From Lachancea mirantina (Eukaryota > Ascomycota > Saccharomycetes > Saccharomycetales > Saccharomycetaceae): 64,000 nucleotides of DNA. Below the pieces are notes generated by a model. The model had not been told where the DNA came from, ran no database searches, and saw only the letters and a list, made by a program, of their open reading frames with translations. The position numbers and the translations under genes were made by a program. Shown piece by piece: positions 8,657 through 18,183 of this stretch (its first letter is position 1; each line of letters opens with the position of its first letter). Location of the stretch: NCBI GenBank assembly GCA_900074745.1, contig LT598463.1:656996-720995 (forward strand), in the 5' to 3' direction.

Positions 8657-9762
8657 CCGTAGCTGAACAGGTCAAGCCCGCACTGCTGTTCATTGCAAAG
8701 CCAGATGAAGCTTCCCAAATTTACCATGACGTTATTCAGACCCATTTTCAAGTGTTCAGTTACGAGTTTTCAAGTTCCGATCCCACCGATTTCTTACGCT
8801 ACCTAAAAGCGACTTTTGACTCCAAGACGGCTCCGTTGCGCGCCATTTACTGCGGATATATGGCATTTGCGCCCATTGGCGGCCTCACGGCCGCCGTGAT
8901 CGAACACGAAGCGTTTCCAAAGGATACACTGCAGTGCCTCGCACTGTGCTCGAGAGGCATCAACGGCATCGATATTGACCAACTCATGAAATACGGGATC
9001 CAAGTCTACAACAACAGCGAGGATGCCTCGGCTAATGGACAAGAATTGAGCCTGGTAGGGAACGACGTTGCGGATTGCGTGCTTTGGCATGTTTTGGAAG
9101 GTTTCAGAAAATTTTCATACATCCAAACGACACTCAGAGACCATCAAAACACGATCGTGGCCCGTTACAGGCTGACCGGCTGCAAAAAGAAGGATCCGGA
9201 GTTTGCGTTTGGCCATGTGCTCGCTAACCGTCGCGTCGTCACGTCGCCCAGAGGCCATAAAGCTCTGGTGCTCGGAATGGGTTCTTTAGGCAAGCAAATA
9301 GCCCATAAATTGGAGCAGGGGCTCGGCATGCAGGTACACTACTCGAAGCGGACTTGCGACGCCAAGTTGGCGTGGCAGTTTCACCCGCTTGATGAAACGT
9401 TATTCGCGAAATTGGCCCAATTTTCCACTGTTGTAATTGCGTTACCGGGTACTCCAGAAACGAGACATCTCGTTGATACCAAGTTTCTCGAAAGTTGCTC
9501 GTCAGACCTCATTCTCGTCAACGTGGGCCGTGGGTTCATTTTAGAAAAGTCGGCTGTGGAAAAGGCTCTAAAAAGTGGCAAAATCAGGCACTTGGGTCTC
9601 GACGTTTTCTACAATGAGCCCGTAGTCGAGGACTACCTTGTTCAAAACTTGGACAATGTGTCCATTACACCTCATGTCGGCTCTAGCACAGCGAGCGTGT
9701 TCTACCAGAGCTGTGAACACGCTTTATCCAAAATCGTCAAGACTGTGCTAGACAAGGAGTGA
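8653..9762 (+). CDS. D-isomer 2-hydroxyacid dehydrogenase family protein (YGL185C-like)
   Basis: This 369-aa protein matches the uncharacterised S. cerevisiae YGL185C in order and length (379 aa). It is an NAD(P)-dependent D-2-hydroxyacid dehydrogenase relative. The dinucleotide-binding loop is LGMGSLGK at about residue 210. The catalytic trio is visible as Arg in NVGRGFI, Glu in FYNEPV and His in ITPHVGSS. The N-terminal catalytic half includes FAPIGGLT, LCSRGING and NDVADCVLWHVLEGFRKF. The substrate is unknown; keto-acid reduction in the cytosol is the family norm. The ATG at 8653 fits the conserved N-terminus (KPALLFIAKP). An overlapping upstream ORF ends on this ATG. Confidence 0.9.
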   Translation: MTVAEQVKPALLFIAKPDEASQIYHDVIQTHFQVFSYEFSSSDPTDFLRYLKATFDSKTAPLRAIYCGYMAFAPIGGLTAAVIEHEAFPKDTLQCLALCSRGINGIDIDQLMKYGIQVYNNSEDASANGQELSLVGNDVADCVLWHVLEGFRKFSYIQTTLRDHQNTIVARYRLTGCKKKDPEFAFGHVLANRRVVTSPRGHKALVLGMGSLGKQIAHKLEQGLGMQVHYSKRTCDAKLAWQFHPLDETLFAKLAQFSTVVIALPGTPETRHLVDTKFLESCSSDLILVNVGRGFILEKSAVEKALKSGKIRHLGLDVFYNEPVVEDYLVQNLDNVSITPHVGSSTASVFYQSCEHALSKIVKTVLDKE

Positions 9763-10564
9763 TCGAAATTGTCGTAATCTAATAGACCCTGAGACAGAAA
9801 GTCTCATATAAAACCGAAGTTTATATATTCCCGCCTAATTTTTCAAAAAAACGTAATAACTAACCTCAAATACTATCGGCCACGTCTTCCAAATATACAT
9901 CTAGACACCTTCCACTTTCCAGAGCGCTAGTGTGTATTCTATCTTCGCGAGCGTTGCCATTGTTCTGATAGAGAGATCACGTGGTTTTAGGTAATCCACT
10001 GCTACTCGTTGCCTTATTCTGGGGATTTGCTCTCGTCGATGAGACAACCGGCAGGGAGTTGGACAACTGATGAAGTTCTTGAATAGTTGAAAAACGATTA
10101 GAACTAACGTATCAAAGGTGATATCATTAATGTACATTGCTACTTAGCATCACGTGATCATGGTGACAGAATACCTACGAAGACTTGAAGGATTGCTCGA
10201 ATCGGGCTCATCACGATTCGCGGCTGTCGGGGATAACCCCGTTGAATGCACATGCTATATTCATAGCTTACATTTTGGGAGAGACGATATGCTAAGAGAT
10301 TGGGAGCGAAATCGACCAAAAAAAAGAGGACAATCGACTACCGATACCGGTAATATCAATAGATAAGATTGCACTTGCGGGCCACCAAAAGATATCTCCG
10401 CACACACAGACTGCAACGAACTCGTCTCGCATTCAAGTACCAATATATCATTTTGTACGCTATTCACGTGACGTACAATCTTCGATGAGAATCATCAAGA
10501 GTCATAACTGAACAGTTGAACCAATTGAACTCCGATCAGTGAGTCAAAGCTCTGAACTTCAAGG
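9763..10564 (+). promoter_or_regulatory. TPN1 promoter region with three CACGTG boxes
   Basis: Three E-boxes lie before TPN1: CACGTG at 9978-9983, the palindrome ATCACGTGAT at 10149-10158 and TCACGTGA at 10464-10471. Cbf1, Pho4 or Tye7 could bind them. Nothing else with gene-like structure is visible. Confidence 0.5.
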
Positions 10565-12190
10565 ATGATCGAAAAGCAGGAGGTTTTTCAAACGACTTTG
10601 CAAGATGAGGACATAGCCGACCAAAATACTAAGTTATCGAGTTTCTGGAAAAAAATCGGTGAATGGTCAAGAAAACTGGACGCTTTGGGCGTTGAAACTA
10701 CGGGAATTCAAAGAGTTCCTCCCTATGAAAGAGGGACCAAAAAGCAATTTTGGAGTGTTGCGGGGCTCTGGCTGAGTGCTGCGGGTGGACTGTCGTCGAT
10801 GTCGTCGTATTTTTTAGGTCCCCTGCTTTTTGAGCTTACGTTCAGGCAGTCTCTCGTGAGCGGCCTGATTTCAATGGCAATCGGATGCGCGGTGGCTGGG
10901 TACTGTTCTACCATGGGTCCCCAGTCTGGCTGCAGGCAAATGGTCACGGCAAGGTATCTTTTCGGTTGGTGGTTTGTGAAGTTCGTGGCACTTGTGGCTA
11001 TCATTGGGGTGATGGGCTGGAGTATTGTGAACTGTGTCGTTGGTGGTCAAATGCTTGCATCCATTTCGGATGGCAAAGTTCCTCTATGGGTCGGGATTGT
11101 CATTGTAACCGCGATTTCGTTTTTTGTCGCGATTTTTGGTATCAGACAAGTCTTGAGAGTCGAGACTGGTCTTTCTGTGCCCGTACTCACGTGTTTCATG
11201 TTACTATACATCTCTTCAAGCAACAAGTTCCACTTAGTTGACGCTTTCACGAACGAAGATGTCGATCCCCAGACCATCAAAGGCAACTGGTTGTCGTTCT
11301 TCTCGCTTTGTTACAGTATCACGTCTACTTGGGGGTCCATAACGGCCGATTACTACATTCTGTTTCCAGAAGACACGCCTCAGTATCAAGTATTTTTCTT
11401 GACTTTTTTCGGTACGCTAGTGCCGACAACGTTTGTCGGCGTCCTGGGCATTGTGCTAGCCTCGTGCGCAATGTCATACGAACCTTGGAATGCCGCATAC
11501 CAAAAATACGGTATGGGAGGTCTTTTACACGCCGGGTTCGAACGTTGGGGGGGATTTGGCAAATTCTGCGTTGTGGTTCTCATTCTAAGTTTGATATCCA
11601 ACAACATCATTAACACTTATTCCGCCGCGTTTTCGATCCAACTCTCCAGTCTCCACATGGCGCGTATCCCGCGTTGGATTTGGGCCATTGCGTGCACGAT
11701 TTTCTACCTCGTATGTGCGCTTGTCGGCAGAAACCATTTCAGTACCATTTTGGGCAATTTCTTGCCCATGGTCGGCTACTGGATCAGCATCTACTTCATA
11801 ATTTTGTTGGAAGAGAACACTGTATTCAGAAGGTTTTTCTTGCATCTCTACACCAAGGAGTTCCCACCTGCGGCAGTTGAAAAGGGAAACTCTGCCGCAG
11901 TGCTCGTGCGCGACGTCAAGAACAAGAGAGTGACGGCTGCGAAACACAGATACAACTGGAACGCATGGCAAGACAGTAACGTTCTCACTCATGGCTACGC
12001 TGCTACGCTATCTTTCTTAATCGGAGTAGCGGGCGTAGTCCTGGGTATGGCCCAAGTCTACTGGATTGGACCCGTAGCACGCAATTTTGGCGAATTCGGA
12101 GGCGATCTGGGTATGTGGCTAAGTATGGGCTTTTCCGGAGCCGCGTATCCATTTTTGAGATACTTTGAACTACGCTATTTCGGTCGTTAA
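10565..12190 (+). CDS. TPN1: Vitamin B6 (pyridoxine) plasma-membrane transporter
   Basis: A 541-aa member of the NCS1 purine-cytosine permease family, and the positional match of Tpn1 (YGL186C, 579 aa). Tpn1 imports pyridoxine with protons across the plasma membrane. The hydrophilic N-terminus (about 70 residues) leads into the family region KQFWSVAGLWLSAAGGLSSMSSYFLGP, and MGPQSGCRQMVTARYLFGWW follows. About twelve hydrophobic segments are visible, for example VALVAIIGVMGWSIVNCVVGG and IVIVTAISFFVAIFGI. The purine-cytosine paralogs Fcy2/Fcy21/Fcy22 are alternatives on sequence alone, but position favours TPN1. The ATG at 10565 is the first in frame. Confidence 0.9.
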   Translation: MIEKQEVFQTTLQDEDIADQNTKLSSFWKKIGEWSRKLDALGVETTGIQRVPPYERGTKKQFWSVAGLWLSAAGGLSSMSSYFLGPLLFELTFRQSLVSGLISMAIGCAVAGYCSTMGPQSGCRQMVTARYLFGWWFVKFVALVAIIGVMGWSIVNCVVGGQMLASISDGKVPLWVGIVIVTAISFFVAIFGIRQVLRVETGLSVPVLTCFMLLYISSSNKFHLVDAFTNEDVDPQTIKGNWLSFFSLCYSITSTWGSITADYYILFPEDTPQYQVFFLTFFGTLVPTTFVGVLGIVLASCAMSYEPWNAAYQKYGMGGLLHAGFERWGGFGKFCVVVLILSLISNNIINTYSAAFSIQLSSLHMARIPRWIWAIACTIFYLVCALVGRNHFSTILGNFLPMVGYWISIYFIILLEENTVFRRFFLHLYTKEFPPAAVEKGNSAAVLVRDVKNKRVTAAKHRYNWNAWQDSNVLTHGYAATLSFLIGVAGVVLGMAQVYWIGPVARNFGEFGGDLGMWLSMGFSGAAYPFLRYFELRYFGR

Positions 12191-12305
12191 CCGCACCTTA
12201 CTAAACTTTACTTTTAAGCTGCTATAGAACTAATTTAATATTACTGGTTTCGCAACGTATTCTATGGGCAGGCGACGTACAACTCATCTTTCGTCTAGCT
12301 CGGGC

Positions 12306-12341
12306 CATCGATCTTCACATCGATCTTCACATCGATCTTCA
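12306..12341. repeat. Tandem repeat, three copies of a 12-mer
   Basis: The unit CATCGATCTTCA occurs three times without change at 12306-12317, 12318-12329 and 12330-12341. It lies between TPN1 and COX4. It is followed by TGACTC (12345-12350) and TGAGTCA (12358-12364), both Gcn4-type sequences. Confidence 0.9.
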
Positions 12342-12344
12342 CAT

Positions 12345-12364
12345 TGACTCGTCTTTTTGAGTCA
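12345..12364 (+). promoter_or_regulatory. Pair of Gcn4-type sites
   Basis: TGACTC and TGAGTCA lie 8 bp apart as an inverted pair. TGAGTCA is the full Gcn4/AP-1 consensus. The target would be COX4, whose 5'UTR intron starts 280 bp downstream, but this is speculative. Confidence 0.3.
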
Positions 12365-12646
12365 GACATCGACTCGTTTCTTAACTCGTAAAACGACTAG
12401 AGGTTATCTTCTAGGTCACATGCAAAGCATATGACTTTGGTCCAACCAAATCGCTTAAATTTTTTCTCAGTTTAAAGGTCTGGTTCTTCTCGCCCACCGT
12501 CAACCCTGCTCGTAAGATACGTTTTGTAAGGTGATGAAAAAAAACAAACCTCTTATCGGAAGAGAACAGGACTTGAACAAGATCTACTTCTCAACTTAAG
12601 CTACGATTTAGCACAGTTTGGTCGGGTGCAGTCGAGGGACTACTAG

Positions 12647-13107
12647 GTATGTGAAAGGTCCGAGGATAGGATTTGGGATTACGATTTGGATCGGTTCGAT
12701 TGGGGCGTGTGTTGGTCGCTGAGTTTCGGACCTAAGAAAGCCTAAAGATCGTGAAGATCATGTGAAGCAGGAACAAGACAAAAGGATGGTACAAATTTGG
12801 CTGAATGATGGAAAAAGGCTTGTCCAAGTGACGTGCGTTATTTGCTGCAGAGTGTGGTTGGCGGGGTCGTCACACAAAGGTTGAAGATGCCCGTTGATGA
12901 GTATGAAGACGCTGGACATATGTGGTGGAGATATCGGTGTGTTGAAAGAAAGTCGGAACTAGACAAGAAAGATGAGCAAGATGGTTCCTTTACGCGGGCG
13001 TGGATCCAGCTGCTTTGCGTTGTGTCAGTCTTCGCAAGACTACCCCCCTCCAATTCGTTATCCTTCCGTGCGCGTGGACACTGTACTAACCACTTTATAT
13101 TGCACAG
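12647..13107 (+). other. COX4 5'UTR intron (461 nt)
   Basis: The donor is GTATGT (12647-12652), the branch point TACTAAC (13084-13090) and the acceptor CAG (13105-13107). All three are consensus yeast signals. The COX4 ATG follows 24 nt after the acceptor. S. cerevisiae COX4 also has a leader intron. Short ATG-led frames inside the intron would be removed by splicing. Confidence 0.85.
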
Positions 13108-13130
13108 TTCAAAAATTTAGGAAAAATAAA

Positions 13131-13598
13131 ATGATGTCTCTACGTCAAACCTTGAGATTCGTCGCTCCTGCTAGAAGGGCGTTCACTACTTCCAGAATTG
13201 CGCTGCAAAAGCAGCAATTGGTAAAAACGGCTGCGTCGCTGGCCGAAGTTGACGGCGCTAGCAGTTTAATCGGTCCAGGTGCCAAACAGGGCGAAGTACC
13301 CACTGATTTGGAGCAAGAAACCGGTCTGGCAAGACTTGAGTTACTCGGTAAGCTTGAAGGTATCGACGTTTTCGACACCAAGCCTCTGGACTCGTCCAGA
13401 AAGGGAACCATGGAGAACCCAATTATCGTCGAAACCTACGACGACTACCGCTACGTCGGTTGCACCGGTTCTCCTGCGGACTCTCACACGACTATGTGGT
13501 TGAAACCCACGGTAGGCAAAGTCGCCAGATGCTGGGAATGTGGTTCCGTTTACAAGGTCAACGCTGTCGGTGTGCCCTCTGATGACAACCACCACTAA
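13131..13598 (+). CDS. COX4: Cytochrome c oxidase subunit IV
   Basis: A nuclear-encoded subunit of respiratory complex IV in the mitochondrial inner membrane (subunit Vb type in mammals). The 155 aa match S. cerevisiae Cox4 (YGL187C) almost end to end. The first 25 residues are a basic, Ser-rich presequence (MMSLRQTLRFVAPARRAFTTSR). The mature part holds IGPGAKQGEVPTDLEQETGLARLELLGKLEGIDVFDTKPLDSS, then the zinc-binding region with YVGCTGSPADSH and RCWECGSVYK. The start is MM at 13131, directly after a conserved 5'UTR intron. TPN1, COX4 and RPS26 keep S. cerevisiae order. Confidence 0.97.
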   Translation: MMSLRQTLRFVAPARRAFTTSRIALQKQQLVKTAASLAEVDGASSLIGPGAKQGEVPTDLEQETGLARLELLGKLEGIDVFDTKPLDSSRKGTMENPIIVETYDDYRYVGCTGSPADSHTTMWLKPTVGKVARCWECGSVYKVNAVGVPSDDNHH

Positions 13599-14497
13599 AG
13601 GAACCACAAGACAAACAAGTAAAACGCGGGTCCTCGGCGACCTTTCAACACTCTGGTCTCGTTTTTTCTCTTCGCATGCAATTGACGTAAGCTGACAAGG
13701 GTCAGCCGACGACCCTCGCATGATGAATATTCATAAAATATTTCAATTCAATTCCTCATTGTTACAATTAAGTTAAACATCTCTATTATTAAAACATTTA
13801 TGTAGTTTCGTTAATTCCGCGAAGCGCAATATAATGGTAAACAAGGAATGGTTCACAGGTGGGGCGGCACTACTGGTTCAAACTGCTGCGTTTATCCTAC
13901 ACTGGCTTCATGGATATGCATATAAAGGCTCGAATTAGGGCTGACAATCAAACGACAGTCACACTTTCGAAACACCCATGTATTTTCAAAAATGAACACC
14001 CAACCACCAGTAACTTTCATGATACAAAAACTATGTCAAGACTTCCACTATATCTGTCGTACCCAAAGATGCCAGTAGATGCTAAGATTCTCTCCGCAAG
14101 ATCTCTTAGACGCTACGCAGGCCCCTCCGCAAGTGGATGTTCTCACAAACCGCTATTGAGTTGAGGCAAGCACGCACTCGCAAGCGCTCGCAGCCGGCGA
14201 GCGCTGGTGAGGGGTCTCCTGCCCCGCCTACGCCTCCTCCCAGGCTGCTGGCTGGGGTGCCGATGGGGAGAACCCACTCTGGCTGGCGGGAGTGTGTTTC
14301 CTCGTAGGCGCACTCTGCCCTCCCACCAACCCTGCCTACGGGCCGGGCGCCGCCAGCCTGATGCAATTCCTCTTCCCGTGGAGGCAGCGTGCCCCTCCGT
14401 AGCATCGACAACGTCAAAAGTTTTGCAAAAGAATCATTTCGCAGTAACAGGTTCTTGTTAGACTCTTGTTAGTGAAACCACAGCAATAGATATTCAA
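13599..14497 (+). promoter_or_regulatory. RPS26 upstream region with a GC island
   Basis: The first 560 bp are AT-rich, with a Rap1-like ACACCCATGTATT at 13972-13984. A GC-rich block at about 14160-14400 follows, and it opens with a hairpin (14183-14205). I see no protein-coding gene. The GC block sits just before the predicted RPS26 leader, so a promoter role is likely, but a structured RNA is possible. Confidence 0.45.
14183..14205. repeat. Perfect 9-bp stem hairpin
   Basis: AGCGCTCGC (14183-14191) and GCGAGCGCT (14197-14205) are exact inverted copies with a 5-base loop (AGCCG). It opens the GC-rich island before RPS26. Confidence 0.9.
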
Positions 14498-14704
14498 GTA
14501 TGTGGGACGATAGAATAGAAGGAGTTATGGATCGTGGTTGAAAGTATATTTCGCGAGAAGATCAAGCGTCCTCGAATTGTCGTTACGTTTGGGGGCCATA
14601 CGCAGCGCGTCGTCGTGATTCTTACACCGCTTTCATGTGATTCCAAGCACGGGAAACTAAAGCTCCCGTTTGCGCCAGGTGCCTTTTACTAACATCAGTA
14701 CTAG
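14498..14704 (+). other. Predicted RPS26 5'UTR intron (207 nt)
   Basis: GTATGT (14498-14503) is a perfect donor, TACTAAC (14687-14693) a perfect branch point, and TAG (14702-14704) an acceptor 12 nt from the branch adenosine. The ATG starts two bases later, at 14706. The segment contains an ATG (14527) that splicing would remove. CAG at 14696-14698 is an alternative acceptor. I do not know of a matching intron in S. cerevisiae RPS26. Confidence 0.7.
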
Positions 14705-14705
14705 T

Positions 14706-15065
14706 ATGCCAAAGAAGAGAGCTTCCAACGGTAGAAACAAGAAGGGCAGAGGCCACGTCAAGCCAGTCAGATGCGTCAACTGCTCCAAGTGTGTGCCAAA
14801 GGACAAGGCCATCAAGAGAATGGCCATCAGAAACATTGTTGAGGCTGCTGCTGTCAGAGACTTGTCTGAGGCCTCTGTGTACCCAGAATACGCCTTGCCA
14901 AAGACCTACAACAAGTTGCAATACTGTGTTTCTTGCGCTATCCACGGCAGAGTCGTCAGAGTTAGATCCAGAGAGAACAGAAGAATCAGAGCTCCTCCTC
15001 AGAGACAAAGATTCGTCAGAGACAAGAACATCTCTCCAGCTGACGCTGCCAAGAAGGCTGCTTAA
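14706..15065 (+). CDS. RPS26: 40S ribosomal protein S26 (eS26)
   Basis: A small-subunit ribosomal protein near the mRNA exit channel; it contacts mRNA upstream of the start codon. The 119 aa equal S. cerevisiae Rps26A/B in length. The zinc-binding pairs are CVNC (residues 23-26) and CVSC. The N-terminus [27 protein letters not shown] is diagnostic. Codon use is strongly biased to highly expressed yeast codons (AAG, AGA, TCC, GTC), unlike its neighbours. Only one copy lies here, between COX4 and CDC55, where S. cerevisiae keeps two ohnologs (YGL189C, YER131W). A predicted intron ends just before the ATG. Confidence 0.97.
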   Translation: MPKKRASNGRNKKGRGHVKPVRCVNCSKCVPKDKAIKRMAIRNIVEAAAVRDLSEASVYPEYALPKTYNKLQYCVSCAIHGRVVRVRSRENRRIRAPPQRQRFVRDKNISPADAAKKAA

Positions 15066-15643
15066 ATTCGATGCTAAGATGCGTTTTTACTCTCAAGACC
15101 TTCTGCGTATAGTTACATAGCACAATTGACAACAAATTTCATTATAAACAGCGTACTAGACGGCGCTGACCGTCATAGGTCGTCCCAAAGTTGCCTCTGG
15201 CTCCGTGCGTTCCTGATTTAACTCAAATGTGAGGTGTGGTCACGTGAGAGTCATGTGATCAATTCCATTTTAGTCATTCTTTACGAAACCCTTTCGTCGT
15301 CGTCAACAATGTTGAAAATTTTTTGCTGGAAGAGCCCCCTTAAAGTTTAACAATCGAAGGAAATCCTTTAGTTTCCCCAGTAAAAGGAACAGAGATAAAG
15401 GATCAATTGCTGAAAACAGGCATCTCCTGGAAGCTAATAGAGCGTGGAAAAGATCGAGGAAACTCGTGGTTTTGAGCAGGACAACAGCACCGTTTTTCCC
15501 GACGCGTTTTGGTTGGTTAGATCGTGTTCAATATCGGAAATTTCGAAGCCAAGGCAAGTTGAAAAGTTGCCTCCGAATAGGTCGATCTACAAGGGCTCAA
15601 GCAGATCCGTGAAGCAAGAAAGTAGCATTTCAAGTGCTAGGGT
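15066..15643. other. RPS26-CDC55 intergenic region
   Basis: It contains the RPS26 3' flank and the CDC55 promoter. Features seen are TCACGTGA at 15240-15247 and a small GACGG/CCGTC hairpin near 15160. I looked for snR4, which lies beside RPS26B in S. cerevisiae, but could not recognise it here. Confidence 0.5.
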
Positions 15644-17047
15644 ATGCCGCAGGACAGCTTTGATTTCAAATTTAGCCAATGTTTTGGCGACAAGGCCGAC
15701 ATTGTCGTTACGGAGGCCGATATCATCACAGCGGTCGAATTTGACCACACGGGCGACTTTCTCGCGACGGGTGATCGGGGTGGACGCGTCGTGCTTTTCG
15801 AACGTAATAATAGTAAGCACTGCGAGTACAAATTTCTGACAGAATTTCAATCCCATGACGCCGAGTTCGATTATTTGAAATCGCTTGAGATCGAAGAGAA
15901 GATCAACCAGATCAAATGGTGCCGACCCACGAACCAATCGCACTTCTTACTGAGCACTAATGACAAGACGATCAAGTTATGGAAAGTGTACGAGAAGAAT
16001 ATTAAACTCGTGAGTGAAAACAATCTGAGCGAAGGATCTTTGGCGTCCTCCCGGCCTGCTGGAACCGGTTCTGGTGCGCAGGGAGCCCGTCGCGGCAATG
16101 GGGCTGCTAAATCAGTGTTATCGCTTTCTTCATTGAAACTGCCGCGTATGTCACAGCATGACAAAATCATAGCAGCAGCTCCCAAAAGAATCTACGGTAA
16201 TGCACACACGTATCACATTAATTCCATATCGATAAACTCAGATCAGGAGACATTTATCAGCGCCGACGATCTTCGCATCAATTTGTGGAACCTCGAAATT
16301 CCTGACCAATCGTTCAATATTGTTGACATAAAGCCTGCCAATATGGAAGAGCTTACCGAAGTAATCACGAGTGCAGATTTCCATCCTCAGCAATGTAACC
16401 TATTCATGTATTCCTCATCCAAGGGCACGATAAAATTAGCGGACATGCGTCAAAATGCGCTTTGTGATCTTCGAGCTAAGACTTTCGAGGAGTACCTTGA
16501 TCCTGTAAACCACAATTTTTTCACAGAGATCACATCTTCGATATCAGACGTGAAATTTAGCCCGGATGGCCGCTATATTGCATCTAGAGATTATTTGACG
16601 GTCAAGATTTGGGACGTCAACATGGATACGAAACCTGTCAAGACAATAAACATACACGACCAATTGAAAGAAAGGCTGAGTGATACTTACGAAAATGATG
16701 CGATTTTTGATAAATTCGAAGTCAATTTCAGTGGCGACAGCTCGAGCCTAATGACAGGATCTTACAATAACACATTTATGATTTATCCGAACGTCATAAG
16801 CGGAGGCGCTTCGCCCGGTTCGAGGCGTCCTGAGCCGTCTACAATGGATGAGATAGTACTACAGGCCGACAAGACAGCATTCAAATCCAAACGCCTAGGT
16901 ACGTTGGAACAGCAAAGTGCACGCAATAAAGAATGGGGTGACGACATAGATTTCAAAAAGTCCATTCTGCATTTCTCATGGCATCCTCGGGAGAATAGCG
17001 TGGCCATTGCTGCCACCAACAATTTATTCATTTTTTCTGCATTGTAA
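15644..17047 (+). CDS. CDC55: PP2A regulatory B subunit Cdc55
   Basis: Cdc55 directs protein phosphatase 2A to mitotic substrates. It controls mitotic entry, the spindle checkpoint and Cdc14 release. The 467-aa protein is a WD40 propeller. The PR55 signature [23 protein letters not shown] lies at about residues 29-51, and [27 protein letters not shown] follows. [27 protein letters not shown] is the second family block. A disordered Ser/Gly/Arg insert (about residues 130-175) replaces a longer one in S. cerevisiae (526 aa). The ATG at 15644 is the first in frame. Order and relative orientation match YGL190C. The 3' end converges on COX13. Confidence 0.95.
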   Translation: MPQDSFDFKFSQCFGDKADIVVTEADIITAVEFDHTGDFLATGDRGGRVVLFERNNSKHCEYKFLTEFQSHDAEFDYLKSLEIEEKINQIKWCRPTNQSHFLLSTNDKTIKLWKVYEKNIKLVSENNLSEGSLASSRPAGTGSGAQGARRGNGAAKSVLSLSSLKLPRMSQHDKIIAAAPKRIYGNAHTYHINSISINSDQETFISADDLRINLWNLEIPDQSFNIVDIKPANMEELTEVITSADFHPQQCNLFMYSSSKGTIKLADMRQNALCDLRAKTFEEYLDPVNHNFFTEITSSISDVKFSPDGRYIASRDYLTVKIWDVNMDTKPVKTINIHDQLKERLSDTYENDAIFDKFEVNFSGDSSSLMTGSYNNTFMIYPNVISGGASPGSRRPEPSTMDEIVLQADKTAFKSKRLGTLEQQSARNKEWGDDIDFKKSILHFSWHPRENSVAIAATNNLFIFSAL

Positions 17048-17399
17048 TTGGAACTGTTTGTATTTAAAGTGTATTTTTTGACTATTGGAAAGCAACCTGG
17101 ACTACTCAGTAAGAGTGTCGCTAATTCATTCTAGCATAACATCTGCTCATTATGGGGTCATAAATACATTCAATGGTGACCGATTCTAATCCAATATCCA
17201 ATACTTTAAATATATTTGACACAGCGTAGAAAGAGGCTGTACCGTCTCTGAATAAAAGTAGACTCTACTTAGCCTCTAAACTCATGCACGCGATAGTCGG
17301 TTAAAAAGGATTCGTAAAACAAAATAATGATCATGGAATGTATGCCTTTTCTTTTAAAAAATGATTCCTCCTAGCTAGACGACTGACACTACTGTCGCC
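17048..17399. other. CDC55-COX13 convergent 3' flank
   Basis: AT-rich sequence shared by two 3' ends, with poly(A)-type signals such as TATTTAAA and ATAAATAC. No gene, tRNA or snoRNA was recognised. Confidence 0.6.
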
Positions 17400-17783
17400 T
17401 TACTCGTCCTGAATGTGTCTGTTTACAACAGGGTTCCAGAATAACGTCTTGTCACCATCACCCCAGAAAAATGGCTTCGATCTAATATTCTGGAATTCGT
17501 AAGGCGTTGGCCATTCGGAGTCTGGAACGTGCTTCAAATGTTTACGGTGTTCAGCATGTTCAGCTTCAATGAAATAAGTGTTGATGGCAGCAAGAGTAAT
17601 AGCTGGGGCAGCAACGAAAAAGGAGATTTTCTTCCACAAACCAGAGGTATCCTTAGCGTGGTGTTGCGAGTTTTCGAGCGATTCTTTGAAAGCTTTGGCA
17701 GCAGCTTTGTCACCAGGACCGAAGGCTGGCTTTAGCGCATTTGGAGGAAGAGTCGAAGCTCTTCTGAAAGCTTGTCTTAGCAT
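17400..17783 (-). CDS. COX13: Cytochrome c oxidase subunit VIa
   Basis: A nuclear-encoded complex IV subunit in the mitochondrial inner membrane that helps ATP modulate the enzyme and supports dimers. The 127 aa match S. cerevisiae Cox13 (YGL191W, 129 aa). A basic targeting sequence (MLRQAFRRASTLP) comes first, then one membrane helix (LWKKISFFVAAPAITLAAINTYF, about residues 49-72). The family signature is EAEHAEHRKHLKHVPDSEWPTPYEFQNIRSKPFFWGDGDKTLFWNPVVN. The gene is convergent with CDC55 and tandem with IME4, as in S. cerevisiae. Confidence 0.96.
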   Translation of the reverse strand: MLRQAFRRASTLPPNALKPAFGPGDKAAAKAFKESLENSQHHAKDTSGLWKKISFFVAAPAITLAAINTYFIEAEHAEHRKHLKHVPDSEWPTPYEFQNIRSKPFFWGDGDKTLFWNPVVNRHIQDE

Positions 17784-18112
17784 GATTGATAACTGACAGA
17801 TATGAAAGCTCGAGGCGAGAAGCTTACTGGAATGTTCAACTCAGGTGTTAGTCCGATAAGTTCGAAAATTTTCCCCGTGGTACCTACAGGCCTTGTTAAA
17901 ATCCAATTGTAATTTCTCACGAACATCATCAGATTTTCAAGGTTTTTAGATAATTTGATTGGACAGAAGCAAGAAATCAAGCTAGAAACAAATTACAGAT
18001 TCTAAGTCCCTTTATATTACAATTAAGTGATTGTAGAGGTTTAGATTGTACCTGAAGGTGTAGTTTTCGTGTGAAATATGTTTTATTATACTTATTCCAA
18101 AAGTATAAAAAT
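17784..18112. other. COX13 promoter region
   Basis: This stretch lies between the COX13 start and the tRNA-Gly 3' end. It is AT-rich, without a recognised ORF. It should carry the COX13 promoter on the minus strand. Confidence 0.5.
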
Positions 18113-18183
18113 TGCGCAAGCCCGGAATCGAACCGGGGGCCCATCGATGGCAACGATGGATTTTACCACTAAACCACTTGCGC
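18113..18183 (-). tRNA. tRNA-Gly (GCC)
   Basis: The minus strand folds into a 71-nt tRNA with no intron. The acceptor is GCGCAAG/CTTGCGC with discriminator A. The D arm includes TGGTTTAGTGGTA, the anticodon loop has GCC, and the T arm is CCCGGTTCGATTCCGGG. It is nearly identical to S. cerevisiae tRNA-Gly(GCC). A TTTT Pol III stop lies just downstream at 18107-18110. Confidence 0.98.

Noticed and set aside
12972-13130. N-terminal extension of COX4
   Set aside because: The frame is open but lies in the 5'UTR intron, and the protein family starts at 13131 with a mitochondrial presequence.
14160-14420. RNase P, MRP or SRP RNA in the GC island
   Set aside because: None of the conserved core sequences I know for these RNAs are present.
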